Shown piece by piece: positions 40,988-49,090 of a DNA stretch of 64,000 bases; the stretch's first letter is position 1, and every line of letters starts with the position of its first letter. The position numbers and the translations under genes were made by a program. A model generated the notes under the pieces. It was not told where the DNA came from, searched no databases, and saw only the letters and a program-made list of their open reading frames with translations. Source of the stretch: DAOWGG01 sp965369815 (GTDB taxonomy: Bacteria > Patescibacteriota > Gracilibacteria > UM-FILTER-43-11); the NCBI GenBank assembly GCA_965369815.1, contig CBDUQS010000001.1, forward strand, positions 10,313 through 74,312, in the 5' to 3' direction.

Positions 40988-41662
40988 ATTAAAAGAACTA
41001 ACTTAAACAGCAAAGGGTTTACAATGATAGAGTTACTCGTGGTAATGACATTAATGGCGTTTGTTCTGGCAATGGCAGTACCCTTCGTAGAATCAATTCG
41101 TTCTGACATTGCAATGCGAAAGACTATCAGACAGGTAAAAACAGATTTAGTGACTAACATTGGTTATTCTTTGGCCGGAAAATCGATAGCAGCACTGGTA
41201 CAAGGAGACTTAATGAACCCAAGCCTCATACCAAGCCATTACGCTCTTTATTTAAAAAAAGATGACGAATCCGGAAATCCAACACCGTACAGATATGTAG
41301 AGTTGAGGTCTGAAATTGAAAGTGGCGGCTCCCAAAGGATTAAGGTGCTTTATCAGATAGAAAAAGAAATGCCTTCGCCAGCAGTTTACATAAGTGATAT
41401 TAGATTAAGAAAATCCCAGTCTGATTCAGGTAGTTCAGTTGATTCAGCATATATGTTTTTTACCCCCCCTTTTGGCAAGATATCTTTTGTCAGCGGATAT
41501 GATTCTTTGATTGAAAATAATACAGCATCTTTTGATCCCATCGTAGTCCTTGGGGGAGCAAGAGATATTCAGAAGATTGAAATTGATTTTAAATATAAAG
41601 ATGATGAAGATTCGATTACAACTCTTTCTTTTGGGGCGGATAAGATTATTAATATATATTAA
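40988..41662 (+). CDS. Prepilin-like minor pilin, possibly starting at ATT
   Basis: A pseudopilin of about 224 residues. An in-frame ATG at 41024 falls inside the conserved leader, so the true start must be upstream: the preceding codons read KRTNLNSKGFTM, giving the complete signal KGFTMIELLVV with Glu at mature position 5. The frame is open from 40976, where the stop TAA ends at 40975, and contains no ATG, GTG or TTG; the ATT at 40988 is the best start. The mature part has FGKISFVSGYDSL and a beta-rich end. It overlaps no other gene. If the ATT start is wrong, a base error upstream is the alternative. The 123 bases between the hairpin and 40988 show no other gene. Confidence 0.75.
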   Translation: MKRTNLNSKGFTMIELLVVMTLMAFVLAMAVPFVESIRSDIAMRKTIRQVKTDLVTNIGYSLAGKSIAALVQGDLMNPSLIPSHYALYLKKDDESGNPTPYRYVELRSEIESGGSQRIKVLYQIEKEMPSPAVYISDIRLRKSQSDSGSSVDSAYMFFTPPFGKISFVSGYDSLIENNTASFDPIVVLGGARDIQKIEIDFKYKDDEDSITTLSFGADKIINIY

Positions 41663-41664
41663 AT

Positions 41665-42636
41665 ATGTACGCAATTCTCATCTCCATAGCATTGGCAATC
41701 TACAGTTTGATTTTAATAGATTTCACCCTTCTTTTTCAGGAAATATCAGTGAATGCAGATGTAGTTACTTCAACGCAGGCACTTTACGCAGCAGAAGGAG
41801 CGCTGGAAAATACATTTAGCATTGTGGGAACATCAGACTTAGCCAATATAAATATTAAATTTATTAACGAAAAAGAGATCAGTGTAAATAATCAGAGTGA
41901 TGAATATTTGCTTTATAACGAAGGTGCAAATTCATTCTATATAAACAGACAGCTAAGCCTCGATGAATCAGATATGAGCGTTGCAGACGGGTTTAATCCG
42001 GATAATAGGGTGGTCACAAGTGGAGCTTATCTTTCGGACGGTCAGACGATGGATCAGAAATCTTATTACGGACTAGAGCCTCAAAAATCCAGATCCTTTG
42101 TGCTAAGAGAGGTGGATATGGAAGATTTATTTAGTGAAATAGGATTTGAATATAATCAGGGAACAGAAAATTCAGAGTTGCTTTTTGAAGTATTTATTTC
42201 CCCAAGAGAGGGGTCTGATATTGTTTTTTCAGATTTTGAAACACTGAAAAATTCTCCGGAAGCTTCACAGATGAAACGCGTTGTTATCAACACAAAAGAT
42301 ATCTATTCAACGGGCTTGGGTGAGGATTTAACTGTGCATTCAAATGTGATTAGTGGAAATTACAAAAATGAAATTACCATATCGGGATTTAGGTCTTGGG
42401 ATTTTAATTACATTTTACGTTTCCAAACTCTAAACAACGAGCCAATTCACTTTAAGTTGTATGCAAAAAATAACGGACAATATGTAATGCTTCCCAATAT
42501 GATGCAGACCATTGATATTATCGGTGCTACATCAACCGGTTTATATCAGAGGATTAAGCTGCAAAGACAAGCAGAAGAGGGCTTGATGCCAGGACTTAAT
42601 TTTACACATTTTAGTGATGGGGATGTTCATAAATAG
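41665..42636 (+). CDS. PilX-like minor pilin component
   Basis: A 323-residue protein with an N-terminal hydrophobic helix (LISIALAIYSLILIDFTLLF). TSTQALYAAEGALENTFS at about 35-50 then resembles the AFQAAEAGLE motif of PilX-type minor pilins. It lacks the G-F prepilin signal, so it is either cleaved differently or anchored. The rest of the protein is beta-rich and unrecognised. The start is two bases after the preceding stop, so they are translationally coupled. Confidence 0.6.
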   Translation: MYAILISIALAIYSLILIDFTLLFQEISVNADVVTSTQALYAAEGALENTFSIVGTSDLANINIKFINEKEISVNNQSDEYLLYNEGANSFYINRQLSLDESDMSVADGFNPDNRVVTSGAYLSDGQTMDQKSYYGLEPQKSRSFVLREVDMEDLFSEIGFEYNQGTENSELLFEVFISPREGSDIVFSDFETLKNSPEASQMKRVVINTKDIYSTGLGEDLTVHSNVISGNYKNEITISGFRSWDFNYILRFQTLNNEPIHFKLYAKNNGQYVMLPNMMQTIDIIGATSTGLYQRIKLQRQAEEGLMPGLNFTHFSDGDVHK

Positions 42637-42699
42637 CGGCTAGTTACTAGTAGCTAGTTTAGCAAAAAATTACCCATTGCCCATCACTCACTATCCACT
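42637..42699. repeat. Repeat tract with AGTTACTAGTAGCTAG-type units
   Basis: CGGCTAGTTACTAGTAGCTAG then TTACCCATTGCCCATCACTC in the gap before the VWA gene. Several ACTAG and CCAT-type motifs recur. Similar in style to the tract at 38852-38894. Confidence 0.55.
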
Positions 42700-44616
42700 A
42701 TGAAACCTATAAGTAAAAAAACTATCGGATTCGTAATACTATTCGCACTCACTGCGATAGTGGTTGCAAAAGCAAGTGTTCCTTACAGTATTTCAGTAAA
42801 ATCAAAAAATACAGAAGAATATCCACGGGTGATATTAGAAATGAGCATAAGTGGAGAGCAGAACAATTACTACGCCAGAGATTTTAAGGTTATTGAAAAT
42901 GAAGAGAGGAACATTGGCCCCATGGTTTTATTGAGCCCCTCTATCCTTAAAGATTCAGTTGAATTAAGGGTATTATTAGATAATAGCGGGAATACAAAGA
43001 GATATGAAGAAATAATCAAATCCAATATAAAGGCTCTTGTTGAATATATAGATTCACAAGTTTCAAGCTTTAGGTTGATCATAAATACTATTGGAGGGGG
43101 GGAGACGTCAATTTCAATAAATAGTGTAGATACACTATATCAGGTAGATGGAATAAGCTTTTCAGATACTCCGACTATTTCGAAATACGATTTTTCTAAA
43201 ATAGATAATTTAGTAGCAGGGTCCCCTGTGAGTTCAGAGAAAATAGCGCTAATAATAAACGGAGGAAGATTTCATGTCGATAATGAGCGAGCTAGCCTTA
43301 GAAGTGCTACCTCCGCTCTTGCAAGTAATGGTTATAAAACATTTGTGTACGGACATCCGACAAGTTCTCTGTATCCACTTAAGCCTGACAACATTCATGC
43401 CGAAGATATAAGTTTATTCCGCGACGTTCAGGGTGGGTTTATGGGCACATTTAATGCGGATTTATCGATTATATACGATCTCATTAAAAAAACTTATTCT
43501 GGAAATTCCGTAATGCATTATTATACAAACAACCCCCCTGAGTCAGGCGGTATTTCTGAAATTTACATAGATGACTACAAAGTAGAGACAATATCATTGC
43601 CTGCACCAGGATTGGAAAGGCCAACAATAACATCTGGATTATCTTCAGGTATTGATAGTCAGGGGCTATTATCTATTGATCTTCGCATCAAACCAGAATC
43701 AAAAATGATTAACGGTGTCATGATGAAATTTCATAACGGAGAAGGGCCAGCTTTACAGGGGCTTATTAGGGATAGAGGTAATGAGGGGGCGGACAATCTG
43801 TATGCAGGGAAGATAAATATTCCAGAAAGCATTGTTAATTCTTTTTATGACGATGAATATACAGGTAAATATATCAGATATTTTATAACTGCCCACACCC
43901 CGTATGCAAAAATCACTACAGAAGATTCTCCAGCTTCCATTCCAATACTTTTATATGACGAAGGGATCACTTTTTATTCTCAGAGTGTTAATAATGGAAA
44001 TCAGATTATTTGGAATTGGGATAAGATAGGGGCAAAGAAATTTGAAGTTTGGAAAGGAAATACAAAAATTCGTTCTGCTGATTCTGAAAAGAAAATAATA
44101 CTAGATACAGATGGGTGTAATAGATATCCGATAATCAAAGTAAGAGCATCTAATGTGTCGAATCCAGGCTCCTATGATTGGGGATATTTTTCAAAGCCTA
44201 TGGAAATTTTTGTAGGTCAAGATAGCGTGATTACAGAGTGGGAAGCAATCGATATTATGATGAATTGTATAGATTTAGATAAAAGAGAGGTGTCATCCCT
44301 AAATTCTCTAATTAATAATGATCCTGAATATTCTTCGGATTCTAATTTAACGACAGAGAGAATGTTGCATTATTTAACAGGCATTGTGCAAGGTGATGTG
44401 CGTGATGAGATAGTAGGTCAAAAATACTCACTGCTTTATTATATTATGAATTTTATAAGCAATTCAGAATACGATCTTTATAAAGACGGAGAGGTGAAAA
44501 AATCAGTACTATATAAATTAATTACCAATATAAATCAAATAAACGACTTATCCGAAAGGTTTGACCTTGCGTTGCATGAGTTGTCGATAAGATTGCTTGG
44601 AAGTTCTGCTATTTAA
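42700..44616 (+). CDS. Secreted VWA-domain protein, possible PilY1-like tip protein
   Basis: A 638-residue protein. Residues 7-25 form a signal peptide or anchor (KTIGFVILFALTAIVVAK). Residues about 85-260 look like a von Willebrand factor A fold: the MIDAS-like DNSGN at 94-98 (D-x-S-x-S in the family, here with the last Ser replaced by Asn), followed by alternating strands and helices, including EKIALIINGGRF. The C-terminal part has beta-sandwich-like stretches and no recognised domain. It lies in the minor-pilin part of the pilus cluster, where PilY1, a VWA adhesin, is placed in other bacteria. Sequence similarity to PilY1 was not tested. Confidence 0.5.
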   Translation: MKPISKKTIGFVILFALTAIVVAKASVPYSISVKSKNTEEYPRVILEMSISGEQNNYYARDFKVIENEERNIGPMVLLSPSILKDSVELRVLLDNSGNTKRYEEIIKSNIKALVEYIDSQVSSFRLIINTIGGGETSISINSVDTLYQVDGISFSDTPTISKYDFSKIDNLVAGSPVSSEKIALIINGGRFHVDNERASLRSATSALASNGYKTFVYGHPTSSLYPLKPDNIHAEDISLFRDVQGGFMGTFNADLSIIYDLIKKTYSGNSVMHYYTNNPPESGGISEIYIDDYKVETISLPAPGLERPTITSGLSSGIDSQGLLSIDLRIKPESKMINGVMMKFHNGEGPALQGLIRDRGNEGADNLYAGKINIPESIVNSFYDDEYTGKYIRYFITAHTPYAKITTEDSPASIPILLYDEGITFYSQSVNNGNQIIWNWDKIGAKKFEVWKGNTKIRSADSEKKIILDTDGCNRYPIIKVRASNVSNPGSYDWGYFSKPMEIFVGQDSVITEWEAIDIMMNCIDLDKREVSSLNSLINNDPEYSSDSNLTTERMLHYLTGIVQGDVRDEIVGQKYSLLYYIMNFISNSEYDLYKDGEVKKSVLYKLITNINQINDLSERFDLALHELSIRLLGSSAI

Positions 44617-44624
44617 TAAATACA

Positions 44625-47600
44625 GTGAATCGATTTTTAACCCAAATCCATAGGATCAGTAAACTTTTTCTAGCCATCCCAGCGTTTGCTCTTTTGGTAT
44701 TCATTCTTTTTTCCTTTTCCACCTCTACCCAAGCCTCTTTTTACGATGTCCCCTCAGATTCCATCTTTGCCCCTCATATCAACGAACTATTCACACACAA
44801 TCTCATCACCGGATACACCGACCTTAATGGAAATCCTACAGGGAAATATGGCCCTAATAACACCATTAAACGATCAGAATTCGCAAAGATCTCCGCCATC
44901 ATAAAACTTGCTGAACTCTACGGTAATGAAGAAGGTTGGCAGGATATGAGTGAGGATATGCTCATCAAAACCCTCGAAAGCAAAATGAAATACTACCATC
45001 AGTGTAGTAACCCTATTTCAAGCTGTTCTACTACTTACGGAGCAGATCTAAGAGGTGTATGTAACGTATGCTCCATTACAGGAGGAGTTCCTTTCCCTGA
45101 TGTTGGGGAGGATCAGATTGACTGTCAAAGTAAAGGGATCTGCAATTGGTATTTGAAATATGTTTACTATTTGGCCAGAAAAGGAACAGTAAAAGGTTAC
45201 CAGAATTATAATCCTCCAAAATACATACCAACCAATGATATTCTCCGTATTCATGCTCTTAAGATGATCATCGTAGATAACGGCAACATCTCACCCGAAT
45301 CCGATGCGAGATACTCTAGGCTGAGTAGCCTAGCTGATTCAAAAAAATCCAACACACCCAAATGTATATATGGAGCAGAAAGCTACATCAGAGATAGGAA
45401 TGGAGGAGATACAGAAGATTCCAACAAGCTCCTTAAATACGCAGTACTCGCAGACCGCTTAGATCTTTTTGGCAATGACTGTCAGGTGATCACCGATGCG
45501 GGGTACGACAAAAGCAACCCTAAAGAAGTAGCTCATTTCCTTCAGCAGGAAGTACTCAGAAAAGAAATACCCCGTTATCTTTCTATCACCACTTCTTACA
45601 CTCCCATAGAACCCGACCCAGTTACAGATACTACTATTAATACCAAAGAAGAAAATCTTTACACGGAAACTATCGCCGATGAACCTTATGAAATCCCCAT
45701 CTTCATCGATCCTACACCAGATGGCAATGAGAACACTGGCATTGTATTCACAGAAACATCCACCACAGAGACTATTCTAAAAGACAACACCAGAATCATC
45801 CTGAACAAAGAAACAGGGCAGTACACCGTACAGGACATCGCTACTGGCACCGTTCTTGAAACCGGAACCGCAGAAGAAGGAACCGTTGTTCAAGAAATTG
45901 CAGAAACCATTAATACCGTTGTATTGGAAGAGAAGGTGGAAGAACAGCGGGAGATGGAACAGGGTGATGTACAGGTGGAAAGAAAAATGCCCCGTATTCC
46001 TGAGGCGCATAGGAAGCAAATTGAGGATAATCCACAAGAAGAGATAGAGGAGGTGGTTATCGCAGATACCTCAAAAGCATCCATAATAACGACAAAATCA
46101 ATTCAGATCTGTACAGGCTCTGGTTGCGAAACAATCCCCGCAGGGAAAGTCTTAGATGCCTTAGCGGTAACAAAAAGCAGGAGTGGAAACTATTATCAGA
46201 ACGTCAATTACGATGGGGTTCTATATCAGGTTAATTGCGATGATGTACAAAATGTAGGTTGTGTTGATGCTGGATGGAGGCAGGATACGGCTACCGAAAC
46301 AGTCGTCGTTGATACTGAGCCTGGTGATAATCCTTTATTCGATATAATTTCACCCTCATATTACGGAGAGGGGGTTGATAGTTTTGTAAATTGGGTCACC
46401 GAGCTAAACAATAGAATGACTCAAATTAAACAAGCTCTTGAGAGTCACTATGACAAAGGAAATACGGTAGAGAAAACCAAGAATTGGGGGCTTGTAGGTA
46501 AGGATAGGGATAATTGGGAGTATAATTATGTTGTGAGGTGGGCTGAGGCGAAAAAGGTGGAGGAAGCTTTGGAGGCCCTTAATGTGAAAAGATTATTTAA
46601 GACTAGTATCGCAAAAGTAAATATTCGAATGGAAACAAAAGCAAAATCTCATTTGCTAAAGACAATATCTGCTGAAAAAACTGGAATAACAGTAATCGGA
46701 AAGGCAGTACGTGGTGAATATGTAGATGCTTATAAAACTGATAGGTGGTATATGGTGAAATGTGATGAGTGTAAAGACAGAAGTGGAAAAGTTGTTGCTG
46801 AAGGTTATGTTTTAACCACACTGTTGCACGCGGTTCAATTGGGAGATAAAGATACTAACTACGTTAAGATTGATGATAAATTTTCTCATTCTGGTTTTAA
46901 TAGAGGGAAAAGCAAGGTTACTGGCATTGTTCTTCATGCAACTTTAGGTAATGGTTCTGCGGCTAATGATAGAAATTCAATTAAGAAAAGTGGAAGGTTG
47001 AATGGTGTTGGAGCCCATTATTATGTTGATAGAGATGGCAATATTGCACAAGCTTTACCAGATTATAAAAAAATTCACCATGCTGGATATAATGGCCCTT
47101 GGCCAAATGTAAGAAAAAATGGAAGCAATTTTACTATCGGAATTGAAATCTCGAATTATGGACCAATAAAGATAGAGGCAAAGAATAATGAGACAATTAA
47201 AAAGAATGCGTATAACAGAAATACAAATGTTGATACCCTTAATGTAAAGAGTGTCTATAGCAAAGTATGGAAAGTATGGAGCTATTTTCAGACTTCAAAA
47301 AGCAAGGGGATGAGTGGAAATGTTACCTGGGCAGGCTTCGGAACAAATGCGAATGAAAAGGTCGAAACTTGGCAAACGTATACAGAAAAGCAATTAAAAA
47401 GTGTAGTATTGCTATTGGATTATCTTGAAGAAAGATATGGTATACCCTCAAATAACTTCTTTGAATACAGCAATCCAAATACTTATGATGGGTTAAGCGA
47501 TGCAGAGATTAAGAAAAATAGTCATTATTATTACCCGAGAAATGCAGAGGAAAGAAAGAAATATAATGATTTATTGTATGATTGGAACGGTATTTATCAG

Positions 47601-47690
47601 CATCATAATGTAACTGGCAAATTTGATGCTGGACCTGGTTTAAATATCGATGAATTGACCAGGGTGAGAAAAGAATTATTTTCCGAATAG
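44625..47690 (+). CDS. SLH, SH3-like and N-acetylmuramoyl-L-alanine amidase surface protein
   Basis: A 1021-residue protein starting at a GTG. A signal peptide (LFLAIPAFALLVFILFSFST) ends near TQASFYDVP. SLH units follow: SDSIFAPHINELFTHNLITG with YGPNNTIKRSEFAK, and a second with a Cys-rich insert (CSNPISSCSTTYGADLRGVC near residue 126). The middle is acidic and repetitive. A domain near 650-730 has SH3-like segments (VNIRMETKAKSHLLKTISAE). The C-terminal 250 residues form an Amidase_2 domain, with zinc ligand His771 in GIVLHATLG, HHAGYNG near 819 and HHNVTGKFDAGPG near 993. This cuts the bond between sugar and peptide in peptidoglycan. The first half is richer in C than the second, suggesting a chimera. 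Confidence 0.85.
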   Translation: MNRFLTQIHRISKLFLAIPAFALLVFILFSFSTSTQASFYDVPSDSIFAPHINELFTHNLITGYTDLNGNPTGKYGPNNTIKRSEFAKISAIIKLAELYGNEEGWQDMSEDMLIKTLESKMKYYHQCSNPISSCSTTYGADLRGVCNVCSITGGVPFPDVGEDQIDCQSKGICNWYLKYVYYLARKGTVKGYQNYNPPKYIPTNDILRIHALKMIIVDNGNISPESDARYSRLSSLADSKKSNTPKCIYGAESYIRDRNGGDTEDSNKLLKYAVLADRLDLFGNDCQVITDAGYDKSNPKEVAHFLQQEVLRKEIPRYLSITTSYTPIEPDPVTDTTINTKEENLYTETIADEPYEIPIFIDPTPDGNENTGIVFTETSTTETILKDNTRIILNKETGQYTVQDIATGTVLETGTAEEGTVVQEIAETINTVVLEEKVEEQREMEQGDVQVERKMPRIPEAHRKQIEDNPQEEIEEVVIADTSKASIITTKSIQICTGSGCETIPAGKVLDALAVTKSRSGNYYQNVNYDGVLYQVNCDDVQNVGCVDAGWRQDTATETVVVDTEPGDNPLFDIISPSYYGEGVDSFVNWVTELNNRMTQIKQALESHYDKGNTVEKTKNWGLVGKDRDNWEYNYVVRWAEAKKVEEALEALNVKRLFKTSIAKVNIRMETKAKSHLLKTISAEKTGITVIGKAVRGEYVDAYKTDRWYMVKCDECKDRSGKVVAEGYVLTTLLHAVQLGDKDTNYVKIDDKFSHSGFNRGKSKVTGIVLHATLGNGSAANDRNSIKKSGRLNGVGAHYYVDRDGNIAQALPDYKKIHHAGYNGPWPNVRKNGSNFTIGIEISNYGPIKIEAKNNETIKKNAYNRNTNVDTLNVKSVYSKVWKVWSYFQTSKSKGMSGNVTWAGFGTNANEKVETWQTYTEKQLKSVVLLLDYLEERYGIPSNNFFEYSNPNTYDGLSDAEIKKNSHYYYPRNAEERKKYNDLLYDWNGIYQHHNVTGKFDAGPGLNIDELTRVRKELFSE

Positions 47691-47714
47691 TTTTATAAAA
47701 TCTATATAATCAAT

Positions 47715-48581
47715 ATGCGAACATTGTTAATTATTACATTGTTTTTAATCTCTTCATTTAATGTATCTGCAGATATAGTAAATAGTGAAAATTCAAATTT
47801 TAAGATAAAAGAAACTGACAGTTATGGCTTAGCCTTAGAATATGCAGGGGAAGATATTTTAATTCAGGAGTATACAGGGCTAGATAGGATTGAGGCAGTT
47901 TCCTATATGGATTATATTATTTATAACGGCGCCGCTGGCATTGGACTTTTTATTTATGATGTCGCCAGCAAACAGTCATATTTACTGAATAGACCAGGCA
48001 GTTATAATTCAGCAATTTTTTATAATAAATTTGATATAGTTAACGATAAGCTATTTATCGACGTTGGGATAGAGGCTGCATCTATGCCAAAGATATGCAT
48101 ATACGACTTACAGAAAATGAGTAAAGTATTGGATGGTATAGATGATATAGCCAATTTGCTGCAGGAAGCTGAAGATTCGCAATACTCAAGCCTGAAGAAA
48201 TTCACGGAAAATGAAGACATATCATATTGCACTATTGATGATGGCAAATATTATTATGAAGCAGAATTTACCAGTGACGAAAAGTTAAATTATATTCTTT
48301 GTGAGGACAGTATCTGTGAAGAGGAGGATTTTGATGGGGGTAAGGTATATGAATCTGATTGGAATGGGGAGAATATCGAATTAATCGAGGTCTTCGATGA
48401 AAATAATGAGTATATTAAAAGTAATGAACAATTGGGCAATGATATTGTTAGGAAGAATGATGACAATAAGGCATCAAAAATATTTGACCCCCTATATATT
48501 TCTATCTTGCCAGTGATGTTTATATTTGGAGTAGTTGGTTTTACCTTAAGCAAGAAGACAAGGCGTAAAAATAAGAAGTGA
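47715..48581 (+). CDS. Type I membrane surface protein, function unknown
   Basis: A 288-residue protein with a signal peptide (LLIITLFLISSFNVSADI) and a C-terminal helix (YISILPVMFIFGVVGFTLS) followed by KKTRRKNKK, so the bulk is outside. The external part is acidic, with several DYIIYNGAAGIGLFIYDVAS-like repeats suggesting a beta-propeller-like fold; four cysteines lie near residues 118-205. It is the last gene of the island, 24 bases after the amidase gene, so they may be co-transcribed. The island's right boundary, the yqeY gene, begins 51 bases later. Confidence 0.6.
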   Translation: MRTLLIITLFLISSFNVSADIVNSENSNFKIKETDSYGLALEYAGEDILIQEYTGLDRIEAVSYMDYIIYNGAAGIGLFIYDVASKQSYLLNRPGSYNSAIFYNKFDIVNDKLFIDVGIEAASMPKICIYDLQKMSKVLDGIDDIANLLQEAEDSQYSSLKKFTENEDISYCTIDDGKYYYEAEFTSDEKLNYILCEDSICEEEDFDGGKVYESDWNGENIELIEVFDENNEYIKSNEQLGNDIVRKNDDNKASKIFDPLYISILPVMFIFGVVGFTLSKKTRRKNKK

Positions 48582-48632
48582 GATTGCTAACAATATGGAA
48601 GATTTAGAGACCAAGAGGTGGGGGTATAAGAA

Positions 48633-49079
48633 CTAGGAAAGCAACTCCTTCACCACCTTATTCACCAAACCTCCATCGGCTTGGCCTTTTAGTTTATCCA
48701 TCACAGCACCCATCACTTTCCCAAAGTCTTGTGGCCCTTGTGGATTCACTTGGTCAATCACTTCCTGAACAGCTTTTTTAACATCTTCCTCACTCATCTG
48801 TTCTGGCATATAGACTTCTAGAAGTTTGATTTCATCCAGTTCTTTTTGAGCTGCTTCAGTATTACCACCTTTCGTAAAACCTTCGACAGAATCTTTGCGT
48901 TGTTTAATTCCTTTTTTGATCAAGTCGGTCACTATTTCATCGGTAGCCACCTTATCCCCACCGCTCACTTCAAACTTCATAATATCTGCCTTGAGCATTC
49001 GTAAAACACTTAATTTAAGCGCCTCTTGAGCTTTCATAGCAGCTGTCATATCGGCAATGATTTGTTCTTTTAATGTCAT
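48633..49079 (-). CDS. yqeY: GatB/YqeY domain-containing protein
   Basis: A 148-residue protein of the YqeY family, related to the C-terminal helical domain of GatB; its exact role is not established. The family pattern is visible: MTLKEQIIADMTAAMKAQEA, LSVLRMLKADIMKFEVSGGD, KGIKQRKDSVEGFTKGGNTE and the C-terminal GKVMGAVMDKLKGQADGGLV. The 3' end has a divergent copy about 21.8 kb to the left, at 26847-26906, in the same orientation; the two copies bracket the pilus island. It lies 11 bases downstream of the glutamate dehydrogenase gene on the minus strand, so the two are probably co-transcribed. Confidence 0.93.
   Translation of the reverse strand: MTLKEQIIADMTAAMKAQEALKLSVLRMLKADIMKFEVSGGDKVATDEIVTDLIKKGIKQRKDSVEGFTKGGNTEAAQKELDEIKLLEVYMPEQMSEEDVKKAVQEVIDQVNPQGPQDFGKVMGAVMDKLKGQADGGLVNKVVKELLS
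48637..48690 (+). repeat. yqeY 3'-end repeat, right copy (possible attachment site)
   Basis: The last 18 codons of yqeY, shared with the remnant at 26850-26904: 45 of 54 bases identical by direct comparison. The two copies lie in the same orientation at the ends of the 21.7-kb island. Confidence 0.7.
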
Positions 49080-49090
49080 GGCTATTTGAA

